Positions 24,517 through 33,563 of a DNA stretch of 64,000 bases are shown one piece after another. The stretch is from Rhodospirillaceae bacterium (GTDB taxonomy: Bacteria; Pseudomonadota; Alphaproteobacteria; Kiloniellales; DSM-21159): positions 4,041,430 to 4,105,429 of the forward strand of contig CP030885.1 of the NCBI GenBank assembly GCA_006969625.1. The letters run 5' to 3'. Below the pieces are notes generated by a model, which had not been told where the DNA came from, made no database searches, and saw only the letters and a list, made by a program, of their open reading frames with translations. A program made the position numbers and the translations under genes. Numbering within the stretch: position 1 is the stretch's first letter; the number at the start of each line of letters is the position of its first letter.

Positions 24517-24957
24517 TCAGCCCTGGCGGTGGGTGGGCAGGAAGGCGACGTCCTCCACCTTCTTCCAGAAGCGCATGAAGCGCTTCAGGTCCAGCTTGCG
24601 ACGCGGGATCACGAAGGGGTCCGGGGCCATGCGCTCCAGCTCGATCCGCCCGGCGAGCGCATCCATGAAGCCGCTGAGCTGCGGGCACGGCGTGGTCACC
24701 GTCGCGACCCGTGCGCAGCCGAGCTCGTCCGCTACGGCCAAGACCTGCGCCACCGTCTCGCCCTTGCGCAAGCGTAGGTTCGGCAGCGCCAGCGCGCACT
24801 CGGTCACGAAGACCAGGCGCTTGAGGCCGTAGAGCCGGGCGGCGACCACGGCGGGGTCGAGCACGACGACGCAGGGCGCCTCGGGGGTGGCCCGAAACGG
24901 CGGCTGGTGCGGCCCCAGCATATCGTCGTGCGCCCAGATCAGCGTGTTCCCGCTCAC
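24517..24957 (-). CDS. Photolyase/cryptochrome N-terminal (antenna) domain protein, stand-alone
   Basis: A 146-residue protein resembling the alpha/beta N-terminal domain of photolyases. It has LIWAHDDMLGPHQPPF, CVVVLDPAVVAARLYGLKRL, LRLRKGETVAQVLAVADELG (compare the LxxLRxGxxxxVL region of photolyases) and a basic C-terminus. It starts with GTG overlapping the stop of the FAD-domain gene (GTGA), so the two products are coupled. A fused photolyase would carry this domain first; here it is encoded second and separately. The two probably form one complex, with the antenna cofactor bound here. The domain match is good but I could not confirm it by search. Confidence 0.65.
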   Translation of the reverse strand: MSGNTLIWAHDDMLGPHQPPFRATPEAPCVVVLDPAVVAARLYGLKRLVFVTECALALPNLRLRKGETVAQVLAVADELGCARVATVTTPCPQLSGFMDALAGRIELERMAPDPFVIPRRKLDLKRFMRFWKKVEDVAFLPTHRQG

Positions 24958-25808
24958 GCCTCCGCTCCGCGGTAGGGAAACAGGTGGGCGGCGAGCGCGG
25001 CGTAGCTGCCTTCGAAGGGGCAGCGGCCGTAGTGCGGGCAGACGCGGCAGAAGCGTCCGTCGCTGTACTTTTCCAGGTTTTCGCGGTTCCAGATATAGGG
25101 CTTGCTGCCGAAGGTGCTGGCGACCCACTGCCACGACAGATTGTTGCTTGCGGGATCGCCGTCCAGCAGATGCAGCAGGAACCAGGCGGCCCCCGCCTGC
25201 CAGGCGACGCGCCGCCAGTGCACCACATAGGCGGCGACGTACATGCGGGCGTGGTTGTGCAGGTAGCCGGTCTCGGCCAGCTCCTCGGCGAAGGAGTCGA
25301 TGCAGACCAGCCCGGTCTCCCCGGCCGGGATCTCGGCCGGCAGCTCGCGCGCGTAGTCGGTGGCCGCCCAGCCGGTCTTGTAGGGCTCCCGGTCGGTCCA
25401 GACGCCGGCCTCGCCGATCTCCGCATAGACCCGGCGCCAGTAGTCGCGCCAGGCCAGTTCGAAGATCAGCTTGCGGGCCTCGCCGGGTTTGTCGACCAGG
25501 GCGAGCGCGCGGTCGCGCACCTCGGCCAGCGACAGCACGCCGTGGCGGATGTAGGGCGAAAGCCGGGTGACGGCGCCGTCGAGATGATTGCGCGTGCGCC
25601 CGTAGGCCATCGGGTCGACTGCGGCCAAGCACGCCTCCGCCGCCGCCCGCCCGCCTTCGGTACCGGCTAGCCGCCCATCGCGCGCCGCCGCCTCGGGAAA
25701 GGCCTCCGCCAGGAAATCGGCCAGCGCGGCGCGGTCGGCGAAACGCGCCGGCAGAGGCCCGCCGGCGGGATCGGACTTGTCGGCGGCGTCTCGCTGTCCA
25801 TCTGCCAT
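24954..25808 (-). CDS. FAD-binding domain of a photolyase/cryptochrome-like protein
   Basis: A 284-residue protein with only the helical FAD-binding half of the photolyase family. Hallmarks are GRTRNHLDGAVTRLSPYIRH, ELAWRDYWRRVY, TGYLHNHARMYVAAYVVHWR and the flavin pocket LLDGDPASNNLSWQWVASTF. PYIWNRENLEKYSDG follows, then a Cys group CRVCPHYGRC that could bind metal or an Fe-S cluster with another ligand (inference). There is no N-terminal alpha/beta domain; the next gene supplies it. The ATG at 25808 starts before ADGQRDAADKSD; no convincing ribosome site is visible. It is divergent from the hypothetical gene at 25863. Confidence 0.82.
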   Translation of the reverse strand: MADGQRDAADKSDPAGGPLPARFADRAALADFLAEAFPEAAARDGRLAGTEGGRAAAEACLAAVDPMAYGRTRNHLDGAVTRLSPYIRHGVLSLAEVRDRALALVDKPGEARKLIFELAWRDYWRRVYAEIGEAGVWTDREPYKTGWAATDYARELPAEIPAGETGLVCIDSFAEELAETGYLHNHARMYVAAYVVHWRRVAWQAGAAWFLLHLLDGDPASNNLSWQWVASTFGSKPYIWNRENLEKYSDGRFCRVCPHYGRCPFEGSYAALAAHLFPYRGAEA

Positions 25809-25862
25809 GGCGGGACAAATAGACCCGCCGCGAATTCGACAAGCGCCGAAAAAGGAAAATCC

Positions 25863-26189
25863 ATGGCCGCAGAGACGCTTCCCTACACCGCGACGACCCG
25901 CAGCGGCGAAAGGCTGCACTTCGAGTTCCCGCTGCATGCCCAGACGGTGAGCGAGCAGGACGTGGCGCGCCTCCTCGGGGGCATCCTCGACGGCCTGACC
26001 GGCGCCATCGGAAACCGCACCGACATCAGCGACGGCGACGTGCTTCAGGCACTGGCCATGGCGATGGCCGTGCGCGCGGAGATGGTCAAGGCGCCGCAGG
26101 GCGCCGCCCAGAATCTGAGCCGCCAGCTCGTCGAGACCGCCATGGGCGCCACGGAGACCGCGACGCGGAGCGCCGGCGGGACGGCCTGA
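25863..26189 (+). CDS. Conserved-looking cytoplasmic protein, unknown function
   Basis: A 108-residue soluble protein with no signal peptide or membrane segment. It begins with a probable beta-hairpin (TATTRSGERLHFEFPLHAQT) and continues with helices (DVARLLGGILDGLTGAIGNR, VLQALAMAMAVRAEMVKAPQ). Acidic and balanced composition and strong third-position GC support it as a real gene; AAGGAAAA lies before the ATG. It stands alone, divergent from the split photolyase pair and tail to tail with pbpC. I do not recognise the family. Confidence 0.7.
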   Translation: MAAETLPYTATTRSGERLHFEFPLHAQTVSEQDVARLLGGILDGLTGAIGNRTDISDGDVLQALAMAMAVRAEMVKAPQGAAQNLSRQLVETAMGATETATRSAGGTA

Positions 26190-26199
26190 GGCCGGGTGC

Positions 26200-28239
26200 T
26201 CACTCGGCGCCGAGGCGGCCGACCGGCAGGTCGCCGGACAGGCGCTCGCCGAGACGTACCCGCACCGCGTCCCGCCGCCCAGCCGCATCGACCACGACGA
26301 TCTCGGCAAAGCCGGCGCCGCTTGGCCGCCAGAGCCCGCGGCGGCCGAGGCTGTCGGTCGCGACCGGCCGCCCGTCGACCAGCCACGTCAGCGGCCGGCG
26401 TCCGCCGCTCGCCTCGAGCGGCAGCACCGGCGGCAGGTCGGCAAGCCGCAGCTCGGCGCCGTCCTGTGGGAAGGCGACCTCCGGCTCTGCCTCGGCCGGC
26501 CCCGCCGCGCGCGGCGCGAGCTGCGCCAGTGCCGGCGGCGCCGCTTCCGGCGCACGCGGGGTCAGGGGCGCAGCCGGCAGCCGTGCGAAGACCCGGAACA
26601 GCAGCGGCGCGGCCGTGCGGAAGCCGCTGGCGTCCGGCAGCGGCGTGCCGTCCGGTCGGCCGACCCAGACCCCGACCGTATGGCGTCCGTCGAAACCGAC
26701 CGCCCAGGCGTCCCGGTAACCGTAGGAGGTGCCGGTCTTGAAGGCGATTCCGTCCGTTCCGAGTGCGCTGGGCGGTCGCGGCGCGCCGAGCAGCACGTCG
26801 GCGACCTGGGCACGCGCCGCCGCTCCGAAGAGGGGCTCCGACGCCCGCAGCGCACGCTCTTCCGCCAGGTAGGCCAGCGGCGCCGCGCGGCCGTCGTCGC
26901 CCAGGGCCGCATAAAGGCGAACCAGGTCCTCCAGAGTGAGCCCGGCGCCGCCGAGTGCGATCGCGAGGCCCGGCCAGTCGCCGCCGGGGAACTGCACGTC
27001 GACGCCGTGGCGCGCCAGCCGCTCGACGAACACCGCCGGGCCGACGCGGTGTAGCAGCTTGACCGCCGGTACATTGAGCGAGAGCTGCAGGGCGCGGCGC
27101 AGCGTCACCTCGCCGTGGAAGCGCCCGTCGAAGTTGCGCGGCCGGTAGCCGCCGAAGCGGACCGGCGCGTCGAGCACCAGGGTCTCGGGGTGTGCCAGGC
27201 CGAACTCGAAGGCGAGACCGTAGACCAGCGGCTTGAGGGTCGAGCCGGGCGAGCGGGCCGCCGCTGCCATGTCCACCTGTCCGTTGCGGGCGGCGGCGAA
27301 GAAGTCGGCGCCGCCGACATAGGCGCGCACCGCGCGGGTCGCGGTCTCGACCACCAGCACCGCCGCGCTGGCCTTCGGGTGCGTCGTCGCCGCGCCCTGC
27401 CGCGCCAGATCCTGGACGCGGCGTTGCAGTTCGGCGTTCAGGGTCGTCACCGCCTCGCCGGCGGGCGCGAGGCGGCGCGCCAGGTGCGGGGCGGTCATCG
27501 GCCAGGCGCGCAGGCGGGTCGGCACCGGCGGCAGGACGAGCGTCGGCAGGCCGGCACGGGCCAGCACCCGGTCGCGCGCCGCCGCTGCGGCTTCCGGGTG
27601 GCGATCCGGACGCAGCCGCTCCGGCGCCTGCGGCAAGGTCGCCAGCAGCGCCGCCTCGGCGGTCGAGAGCCGGGCCGGCGGCTTGCCGAACCAGGCGAGG
27701 CTGGCGGCGTGCACCCCCTCGATGCGCCCGCCGTAGGGCGCCAGCGTCAGGTAGAGCGCGAGGATCTCGCGCTTGTCGAAGCGGCGCTCGAGCTGCCAGG
27801 CACGGAAGGCCTCGACTGCCTTGGCGCGCAGGGTACGCGGGCGGGGCTCCAGCAGGCGGGCGACCTGCATGGTCAGGGTCGAGGCGCCAGAGACAATGCG
27901 CCCGGCGGCCACGGCCTGGCCGACGGCCCGGGCGACGGCCAGCGGGTCGACGCCGCCGTGCCGCCAGAAGCGCTTGTCCTCGGTGCGGACCAGCAGCGCG
28001 AGGAAGCCGGGGTCGATGGCCGCCACCTCGGCCGGCAGGCGGATCTTGCCGTCGGCCGTCGGAAAAACCCGCAAGATCTCGCCGTCCTGCGCCCGTACCA
28101 CCGGCGAGAGGTCGTGCGCCTTCGCCAGGTCGGGCGGATAGGCCGCATCGAGCGCGACCAAGCTGGCCTTGCCGCCAGCGGCCAGCAAGAGCGCGCCGAA
28201 GGCGGCGGCGTAGAGACGGCTCCAGCCCGTCGGGTTCAT
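26200..28239 (-). CDS. pbpC: Penicillin-binding protein 1C
   Basis: A 679-residue bifunctional peptidoglycan enzyme. An N-terminal membrane anchor (about 8-28) leads to the GT51 glycosyltransferase (TEDKRFWRHGGVDPLAVARA, then SGASTLTMQVARLLEP). The transpeptidase has the Ser in SPGSTLKPLVYG, SLN in LQLSLNVPAVKLLH and KTGTSYGYRDAW. The C-terminal BiPBP_C beta domain begins near PEAEPEVAFPQDGAELRLAD. The start codon overlaps the stop of the alpha-2-macroglobulin gene (ATGA), the pairing known from E. coli yfhM-pbpC. Together they are thought to repair and guard the wall when the outer membrane is breached. Confidence 0.95.
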   Translation of the reverse strand: MNPTGWSRLYAAAFGALLLAAGGKASLVALDAAYPPDLAKAHDLSPVVRAQDGEILRVFPTADGKIRLPAEVAAIDPGFLALLVRTEDKRFWRHGGVDPLAVARAVGQAVAAGRIVSGASTLTMQVARLLEPRPRTLRAKAVEAFRAWQLERRFDKREILALYLTLAPYGGRIEGVHAASLAWFGKPPARLSTAEAALLATLPQAPERLRPDRHPEAAAAARDRVLARAGLPTLVLPPVPTRLRAWPMTAPHLARRLAPAGEAVTTLNAELQRRVQDLARQGAATTHPKASAAVLVVETATRAVRAYVGGADFFAAARNGQVDMAAAARSPGSTLKPLVYGLAFEFGLAHPETLVLDAPVRFGGYRPRNFDGRFHGEVTLRRALQLSLNVPAVKLLHRVGPAVFVERLARHGVDVQFPGGDWPGLAIALGGAGLTLEDLVRLYAALGDDGRAAPLAYLAEERALRASEPLFGAAARAQVADVLLGAPRPPSALGTDGIAFKTGTSYGYRDAWAVGFDGRHTVGVWVGRPDGTPLPDASGFRTAAPLLFRVFARLPAAPLTPRAPEAAPPALAQLAPRAAGPAEAEPEVAFPQDGAELRLADLPPVLPLEASGGRRPLTWLVDGRPVATDSLGRRGLWRPSGAGFAEIVVVDAAGRRDAVRVRLGERLSGDLPVGRLGAE

Positions 28240-31200
28240 TCCAGCCGCACGACGGTCAGACGCGCCGTCCGGCCGCGGGCGAAAGCCTCCGGCGCGTACA
28301 TGTCCTCGACGGTGGGCTGCGGCACGACGAACTGCCCGGGCGTGACGGCGCGGACCACATAGGCGACGGTGAAGAAGGCGTCGGGCGCCAGGTCGACGGC
28401 CGCGACGTAGCGGTCGTCGCGCCGCGCCTCGTAGAGCGGTGCGGTCAGCTCCGGCAGGAAGGCTAGCCCCTCGGTGCCGCCGGCGCCCGCCAGCACCGAT
28501 TCGATCTCGAAGCCGGCGGGCAACAGGTCGACCAGCAGCGCCTGGTGCGCGCGCCCGTCGGTCACCCGGCCGGTCAGCACCACCACCGCCTGGTCGTTCT
28601 GCCGCACGTCCGTCAAGTCGACGGGCTGCCCCTGGAAGTCGAGGATCCGCCGGGCCAGGGTCAGGCCGCTTTCGGCCGGCGGCAGCGGGCCGTCGGGGAT
28701 GCCGACCCGGCTGACCGCCAGGCGCAGGGCCGTCGAGCCGAAGTTGGTCAGCCGCAGGCCCTCGCTCAGCTCCGCGGCGCTCGGATGCAGCGTCAGCCGC
28801 CCCCGCGCCGTCGTCGCTTCGCCATCGAGGGCGAGCGCCAGGACGTCGTCACCGGCATCGAGGGCACGGGCGGCCAGCAGCAGCCAAAGCTCCTCCTGGG
28901 TGCTGAGCCGCCGGCGCTGGGTCAGCAACGCCTCCGCCCGGCTCGCGGCGGCCCAGGCGAGTTCGTCGAACCCGGCCTCGGCCATCAACGCCGCGCCCAG
29001 CGCGGCGTCGCGCAAGGGCGAGCCGTAGTCCCAGACGACCAGGCGCTGGGGTGCACGCTGCCAGCCCTCCGCGCCGAGGGCGAACAGCCGTTCGGCCCGC
29101 GCGCGCTCGCCGACGGCGGCCAGCGCGGCGGCCAACTGCAGGCGGGCGGCCGGAGTCGGCAGCGCGCCGGCCCGCTCCTCGGCGAACCAGCGCAGCGCAC
29201 CCGGCTCGGCCCGGCCCTCGCGCGCCAGCACCTGGTATGCGTAGGCGCGGCCGGCCAGATCCTCGTTCCAGCCCGCATCGGCCTGCCCGGCAAGCCAGGA
29301 GAAGGCGCGGTCGAGGGCCACCGCCGGCACCGCATGGCCCGCGTCGCGCGCCCGCGTCAGGAAGTCCACCGCATAGGCGGAGACCCACAGGTCCGCGCCG
29401 CCGCCCGCCGACCAGAGCCCGAAGCCGCCGGCCGCGGTCTGGCGCGCGAGGACGGAGCCGATGGCCTCGGCGACGAGGCCGCGCACCTTCTCCTCGGACC
29501 AGTCGAGCGCCACCTGCCGGTCGGCGCTCATTTCGGGCAGGTAGACCAGCGGCAGCGCCCGGCTGATCGTCTGCTCGACGCAGCCGTAGGGATAGCGCAC
29601 CAGGGAGGACAGCAGGCCCGGAACGTCGAACTCGGGTCGTGCGCTGACCGCCACGCTGAGGTGGAGCGTTTCGGGCAGATAGCCGGCGCCCAACTCGTCG
29701 CCGAGCGACACGCTCTCGCCGGCCGCCAGCAAGCGCCGCTCGCGCTCGGCGACATAGGGCTGCGGCGCGCGCACCTGCAGGCCCCAGCTCCGCTCGATGT
29801 CGAAGCCGTCGGGCCCCTGCACGCTGAGCTGCACACGGGTGCTGCCGAGCGCCACGCCCTCCAGCGGGATCGGCAGCGCGGCCCGCGCGCCGGCCGCCAA
29901 CTCCGCACTGGCCCCGGTCGCGACACGCACCGGATCGCCGGCCGAAACGGACACACGGTAGGTGCCCGGCGGGCCGGCCAGGTTGTGCAGCTCCAGCGTC
30001 GCCTCGGCGCGGTCGCCGAGGCCCAGGAAGCGCGGGAGAACGAGGTCGGCGACCAGCGGATCGCGCACCGTCACCGGCACCGCGGCAGCCCCCAGGCCGC
30101 CCAGCGACCAGGCCATCGCCATCACCCGCAGCCGCCCGTTGAAGTCGGGCACCTGCAGCTCGACCTCGGTCCGGCCGTCGGCATCGAGACGGACCGGACC
30201 CGCGAACAGCGAGACGACCTCGCGGCTGCGCGTGGTCAGGCCCCCCAGGTTGCGCGGTCCGCCGCCACCGCTGCGCACCTCGCCGCGCGGTCCGTCGGCC
30301 GGGTCGATCAGCTTGCCGTAGAGGTCGCGCAGGTCGAGCCCCAGGCGGCGCTGGGCGAACACGAAGGCGAGCGGATCCGGGGTCTCGAAGTCGGTGACCT
30401 GCAGGACGCCCTCGTCCACCGCGGCCAGGACCAGGTGCACCGGCTGCCCCTCGGCACCGGAGACCGCGACGGGCACGCTCAGGTCGCTACGCGGGCGGAT
30501 CTCGGTCGGCGGCGTCAGCGCGACCTCCAGGGTTTGTGCCGGTCTGTCGACCGTGATCCAGGCCGCCCCCATGGCGCGGGCCGGGGCGCGCGCCGACGGC
30601 GGGCCTTCGGCCGCGTTGCGGCGCGGCCGGTACGCGGTGACGGCCAGATAGGCGCCCGGCGCCCAGCCGGCCTCGACCGGCACCTCGACCCTCGTCCCTT
30701 CGGCCGGCAGCTCCACCTCGAAGCTGTGCAGCACCGTGTCGCGCAGCACCGTGACCAGGGCACGGCCAGCGAAGGGGGCCTTGACGAAGGCACGCAAGGT
30801 CTCGCCGGGCCGCAGGTCGCCGGCCGCCGGCGTCACCTCCAGCGCGTCCGGGACGTCGGTCTCGCCGCTGGCCGGGCGCCAGCCGGCGCGCACCGGCACC
30901 GCCGTGGCCGCCCCCGCGGCATCGAGGACGCGCAGCTTGTAGTTGCCCCAGTCGAGCCGACGTTCGATCAGCGCGCGGCCGTCGTCGCCGGTCACCAGGC
31001 TTTGGGTGTCGAGCGGGATTTCCGTTTCGATCCGCCGCCAGCGGGTGCCGCCCGACCAGTAGGGCACCCAATCGGTGCGCACCTCGATCCACTCCGCCTG
31101 CACCGCGCGCCCGGCCAGCGGTTCGCCGTCGGGGCCGAGCGCGACCAGGTCGATGCGCGCCAGGCCGCCAGCCTCGACGCTGCCGTCGGAAAAACGCGGC

Positions 31201-33443
31201 TTCAGGCCCAGCTCCGCCGCGCGCGGCCGGATCGGCAGCTTCAGGCTCTGCTCCACCGCCCGGCCGCCGGCGTCCAGCAGGCCGAGGGCCACGGTCACGG
31301 CGAGCGGCGAGGCGACGTCCGGCAGGCGCGGCAAGTCCAGCGGCACGCTCGCGCGCCCCTGCGTATCGGTCCGCGTCGCCGGCAGGCGCTCGCGCAGCGG
31401 CGGCACCTCTTCGTCGGTCAGGCCGAAGCTCCAGTCGGCGTAGTCCGGGAAGGGCTGCGGATCCACCGCCACCGTCGCCGTGCCGCGCACCGGAAGGTCG
31501 GCGGAGGGTGCGCCGAACAGCCAACGTCCGGCAAGCGTCAGTTCCGCCGGCTCGCCCGGCCGCAGATGCGCACGGTCGGACTCGACCTCCAGCTCCAGAC
31601 GCTGCGGCACGAAGTCCTCGACCAGGAACTCGGCCGTGCCGACCGGCGCCGCCTCGGGGTCGAGGTAGATCTCGGCGCTCCATGGGCCGGTCGGCACGGC
31701 GGCGTCGATCGGCACGGCGAAGACGTGGCCGCCCAGGCCGTCGCCTTGGCCGGTCGCGCGATACGCCTCGACGCCGTCGGCCCGCACCACCCGCAGGGTG
31801 ACCGGCACGTCGGGCAGAGCGAGGCCGGTGTCGCGCCGTACCAGGGCGGTCAGGTGGACCGTCTCGCCCGGTCGGTAGATGCCGCGCTCGGGCGTGACGA
31901 AGGCATCGACCGGCCCGGGCGCCGGCCGCCCGGCGACGCCGCGCTCCGAGAGGTCGAGCGCGGGGCCCTGCAGGTCGATAAAGGTGAAGTCGCCGTCCGC
32001 AGCGTGGGCATAGAGCGCCGCCGGGCGCTGCCCGCCTTCGCCGCGCAAGAGACCGGGGGCGAAGCGTGCGCGGCCGTCGGGGTCGCTGGTGACGCTCCCC
32101 AGCACCTCGTTGTTGCGGGCGATCAGCTTGAGCTCGACGCCGCCGCGGGCCCGCGCGTCGGCGAAGGAACGCACGAAGACGCTCAGTCCGTCGCGTCCCT
32201 CGAAGAGATTGAGGCCGAGGTCGGAGACGACCAGCCACTGGGTCGCCTGCTGCGCCCAGGGCTCCGGCTCCGTGCCGGCGACGCTCGCGGCAAGCACGTA
32301 GACGCCAGGGGCGCGGTGCGGGACGATTTCGTCCAGCGGAATCAGGGTGGTGCGCTCCAGATTGGCCGGGCCGTCAGGGACCGCCATGCGGCCCTGCCAA
32401 AGCAGCGCGCCGTCGCGTTCGCCAAGGCGCTCCAGGTCGTAGCCGGTGAGCTGCCGTCCGACGTCCTGATACTCGATCTGGCTCAGCAGGTTGCGCGCAC
32501 CGACCCGGTACAGGCTCAGATCCAGCGCCGCGGCATTGACGCTGCTGACCGGGACCAGCGGATCCTCGCCGGCAGGCAGCACGTAGGCCTGAGCCTGGAA
32601 GCCGACGCTGGGCGTGCGGTCGCCGACCGCGATCTCGATGCCCTCGACGCCCGCCAGCCGCAGGCCGCGCGCGGTCTCCAGGCCGGCGCGCAGGGTCAGC
32701 GTATAGGCGCCGCCGTGTCGCAGGCCGGTCAGGCACAGGCGCTCGCCTTCCAGGCTGGCATCGACCTGGGCGGCCGGGTCGATCCGGAGGTAATCGCCGA
32801 GCGGCAGCGGCTGGCGGGGCGCCAGCCGGCCGGTGAAGACAAGGCAGGCCTTGGGCCGCGGGCGGTCGAGATCGACCTCGACCTGCTGGAAGCGCACAGT
32901 GTAGCGATCGCGCAGCTCGGCGAGCCGCGCGCTCACCGGGCCGCTCTCGAGGTCTTCGGGCAGCGATTCGAGCCAGTCGATCGTCGCCGGTCCGCCGCGC
33001 AGCCGCTCCTGCACCTCGGCCAGCAGCACCAGAGCAGCACCGGCGGAGTCCGCCGCGCCCCTTTGCGTGGCAGCCAGCCAGGCCGCCCCGCGGGCCTCGC
33101 CGAGGCGGCCGCGGTCCAGGTAGAAGCCCGCCAGGGTCAGCCAGTCGTCGGCGACCGCCAGGCCGGCGCCGGCCACGGCCTCCAGCCCGGCAACGACCCG
33201 TTCGGGCGAACTCTCCGACCCGATCTCGCTCAGCGCCGCGGCACGATCGTCCGGCGCACGGGCGCCGGCGGCGACGGCGAACTCCATGCGGGCCGCCAGC
33301 GCTTGGCGCAGCCGCTCGGCGTCCTCGACCGCCTCGGGCAGGCCGATCCGCTCCGCCTCGGCGGCTTGGGCGGACGGCACCGCCGGCGCGTGAGCGCCCC
33401 AGGCGACCAGCAGCAACAGCGTCAGCGCGCGCACGAGCGGCAT
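28236..33443 (-). CDS. yfhM: Bacterial alpha-2-macroglobulin (YfhM/MagD type)
   Basis: A 1735-residue periplasmic protease trap. The signal peptide is about 1-27 (LVRALTLLLLVAWGAHAPA), followed by macroglobulin-like beta domains (MG2 near TERGIYRPGETVHLTALVRR). The bait region and complement-like part hold the thioester motif GCVEQ (Cys1288 and Gln1291) in LVRYPYGCVEQTISRALPL. An alpha-helical thioester domain and a final receptor-like beta domain follow. The E. coli protein is a lipoprotein; here no Cys follows the signal peptide, so it is soluble or anchored otherwise. It is coupled to pbpC. A protease cutting the bait would be captured covalently. Confidence 0.95.
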   Translation of the reverse strand: MPLVRALTLLLLVAWGAHAPAVPSAQAAEAERIGLPEAVEDAERLRQALAARMEFAVAAGARAPDDRAAALSEIGSESSPERVVAGLEAVAGAGLAVADDWLTLAGFYLDRGRLGEARGAAWLAATQRGAADSAGAALVLLAEVQERLRGGPATIDWLESLPEDLESGPVSARLAELRDRYTVRFQQVEVDLDRPRPKACLVFTGRLAPRQPLPLGDYLRIDPAAQVDASLEGERLCLTGLRHGGAYTLTLRAGLETARGLRLAGVEGIEIAVGDRTPSVGFQAQAYVLPAGEDPLVPVSSVNAAALDLSLYRVGARNLLSQIEYQDVGRQLTGYDLERLGERDGALLWQGRMAVPDGPANLERTTLIPLDEIVPHRAPGVYVLAASVAGTEPEPWAQQATQWLVVSDLGLNLFEGRDGLSVFVRSFADARARGGVELKLIARNNEVLGSVTSDPDGRARFAPGLLRGEGGQRPAALYAHAADGDFTFIDLQGPALDLSERGVAGRPAPGPVDAFVTPERGIYRPGETVHLTALVRRDTGLALPDVPVTLRVVRADGVEAYRATGQGDGLGGHVFAVPIDAAVPTGPWSAEIYLDPEAAPVGTAEFLVEDFVPQRLELEVESDRAHLRPGEPAELTLAGRWLFGAPSADLPVRGTATVAVDPQPFPDYADWSFGLTDEEVPPLRERLPATRTDTQGRASVPLDLPRLPDVASPLAVTVALGLLDAGGRAVEQSLKLPIRPRAAELGLKPRFSDGSVEAGGLARIDLVALGPDGEPLAGRAVQAEWIEVRTDWVPYWSGGTRWRRIETEIPLDTQSLVTGDDGRALIERRLDWGNYKLRVLDAAGAATAVPVRAGWRPASGETDVPDALEVTPAAGDLRPGETLRAFVKAPFAGRALVTVLRDTVLHSFEVELPAEGTRVEVPVEAGWAPGAYLAVTAYRPRRNAAEGPPSARAPARAMGAAWITVDRPAQTLEVALTPPTEIRPRSDLSVPVAVSGAEGQPVHLVLAAVDEGVLQVTDFETPDPLAFVFAQRRLGLDLRDLYGKLIDPADGPRGEVRSGGGGPRNLGGLTTRSREVVSLFAGPVRLDADGRTEVELQVPDFNGRLRVMAMAWSLGGLGAAAVPVTVRDPLVADLVLPRFLGLGDRAEATLELHNLAGPPGTYRVSVSAGDPVRVATGASAELAAGARAALPIPLEGVALGSTRVQLSVQGPDGFDIERSWGLQVRAPQPYVAERERRLLAAGESVSLGDELGAGYLPETLHLSVAVSARPEFDVPGLLSSLVRYPYGCVEQTISRALPLVYLPEMSADRQVALDWSEEKVRGLVAEAIGSVLARQTAAGGFGLWSAGGGADLWVSAYAVDFLTRARDAGHAVPAVALDRAFSWLAGQADAGWNEDLAGRAYAYQVLAREGRAEPGALRWFAEERAGALPTPAARLQLAAALAAVGERARAERLFALGAEGWQRAPQRLVVWDYGSPLRDAALGAALMAEAGFDELAWAAASRAEALLTQRRRLSTQEELWLLLAARALDAGDDVLALALDGEATTARGRLTLHPSAAELSEGLRLTNFGSTALRLAVSRVGIPDGPLPPAESGLTLARRILDFQGQPVDLTDVRQNDQAVVVLTGRVTDGRAHQALLVDLLPAGFEIESVLAGAGGTEGLAFLPELTAPLYEARRDDRYVAAVDLAPDAFFTVAYVVRAVTPGQFVVPQPTVEDMYAPEAFARGRTARLTVVRLE

Positions 33444-33563
33444 GGTGCGATCCCCCCTCCGGACAGACCGTCGAACTCTAGCACGGACACAGGTTGCGCC
33501 GCGCCCCGTCGCAGGACGGCGGCAGCATCGCGGAAACTTCGTGGCCCCTGCCGCGGCCGCCGA

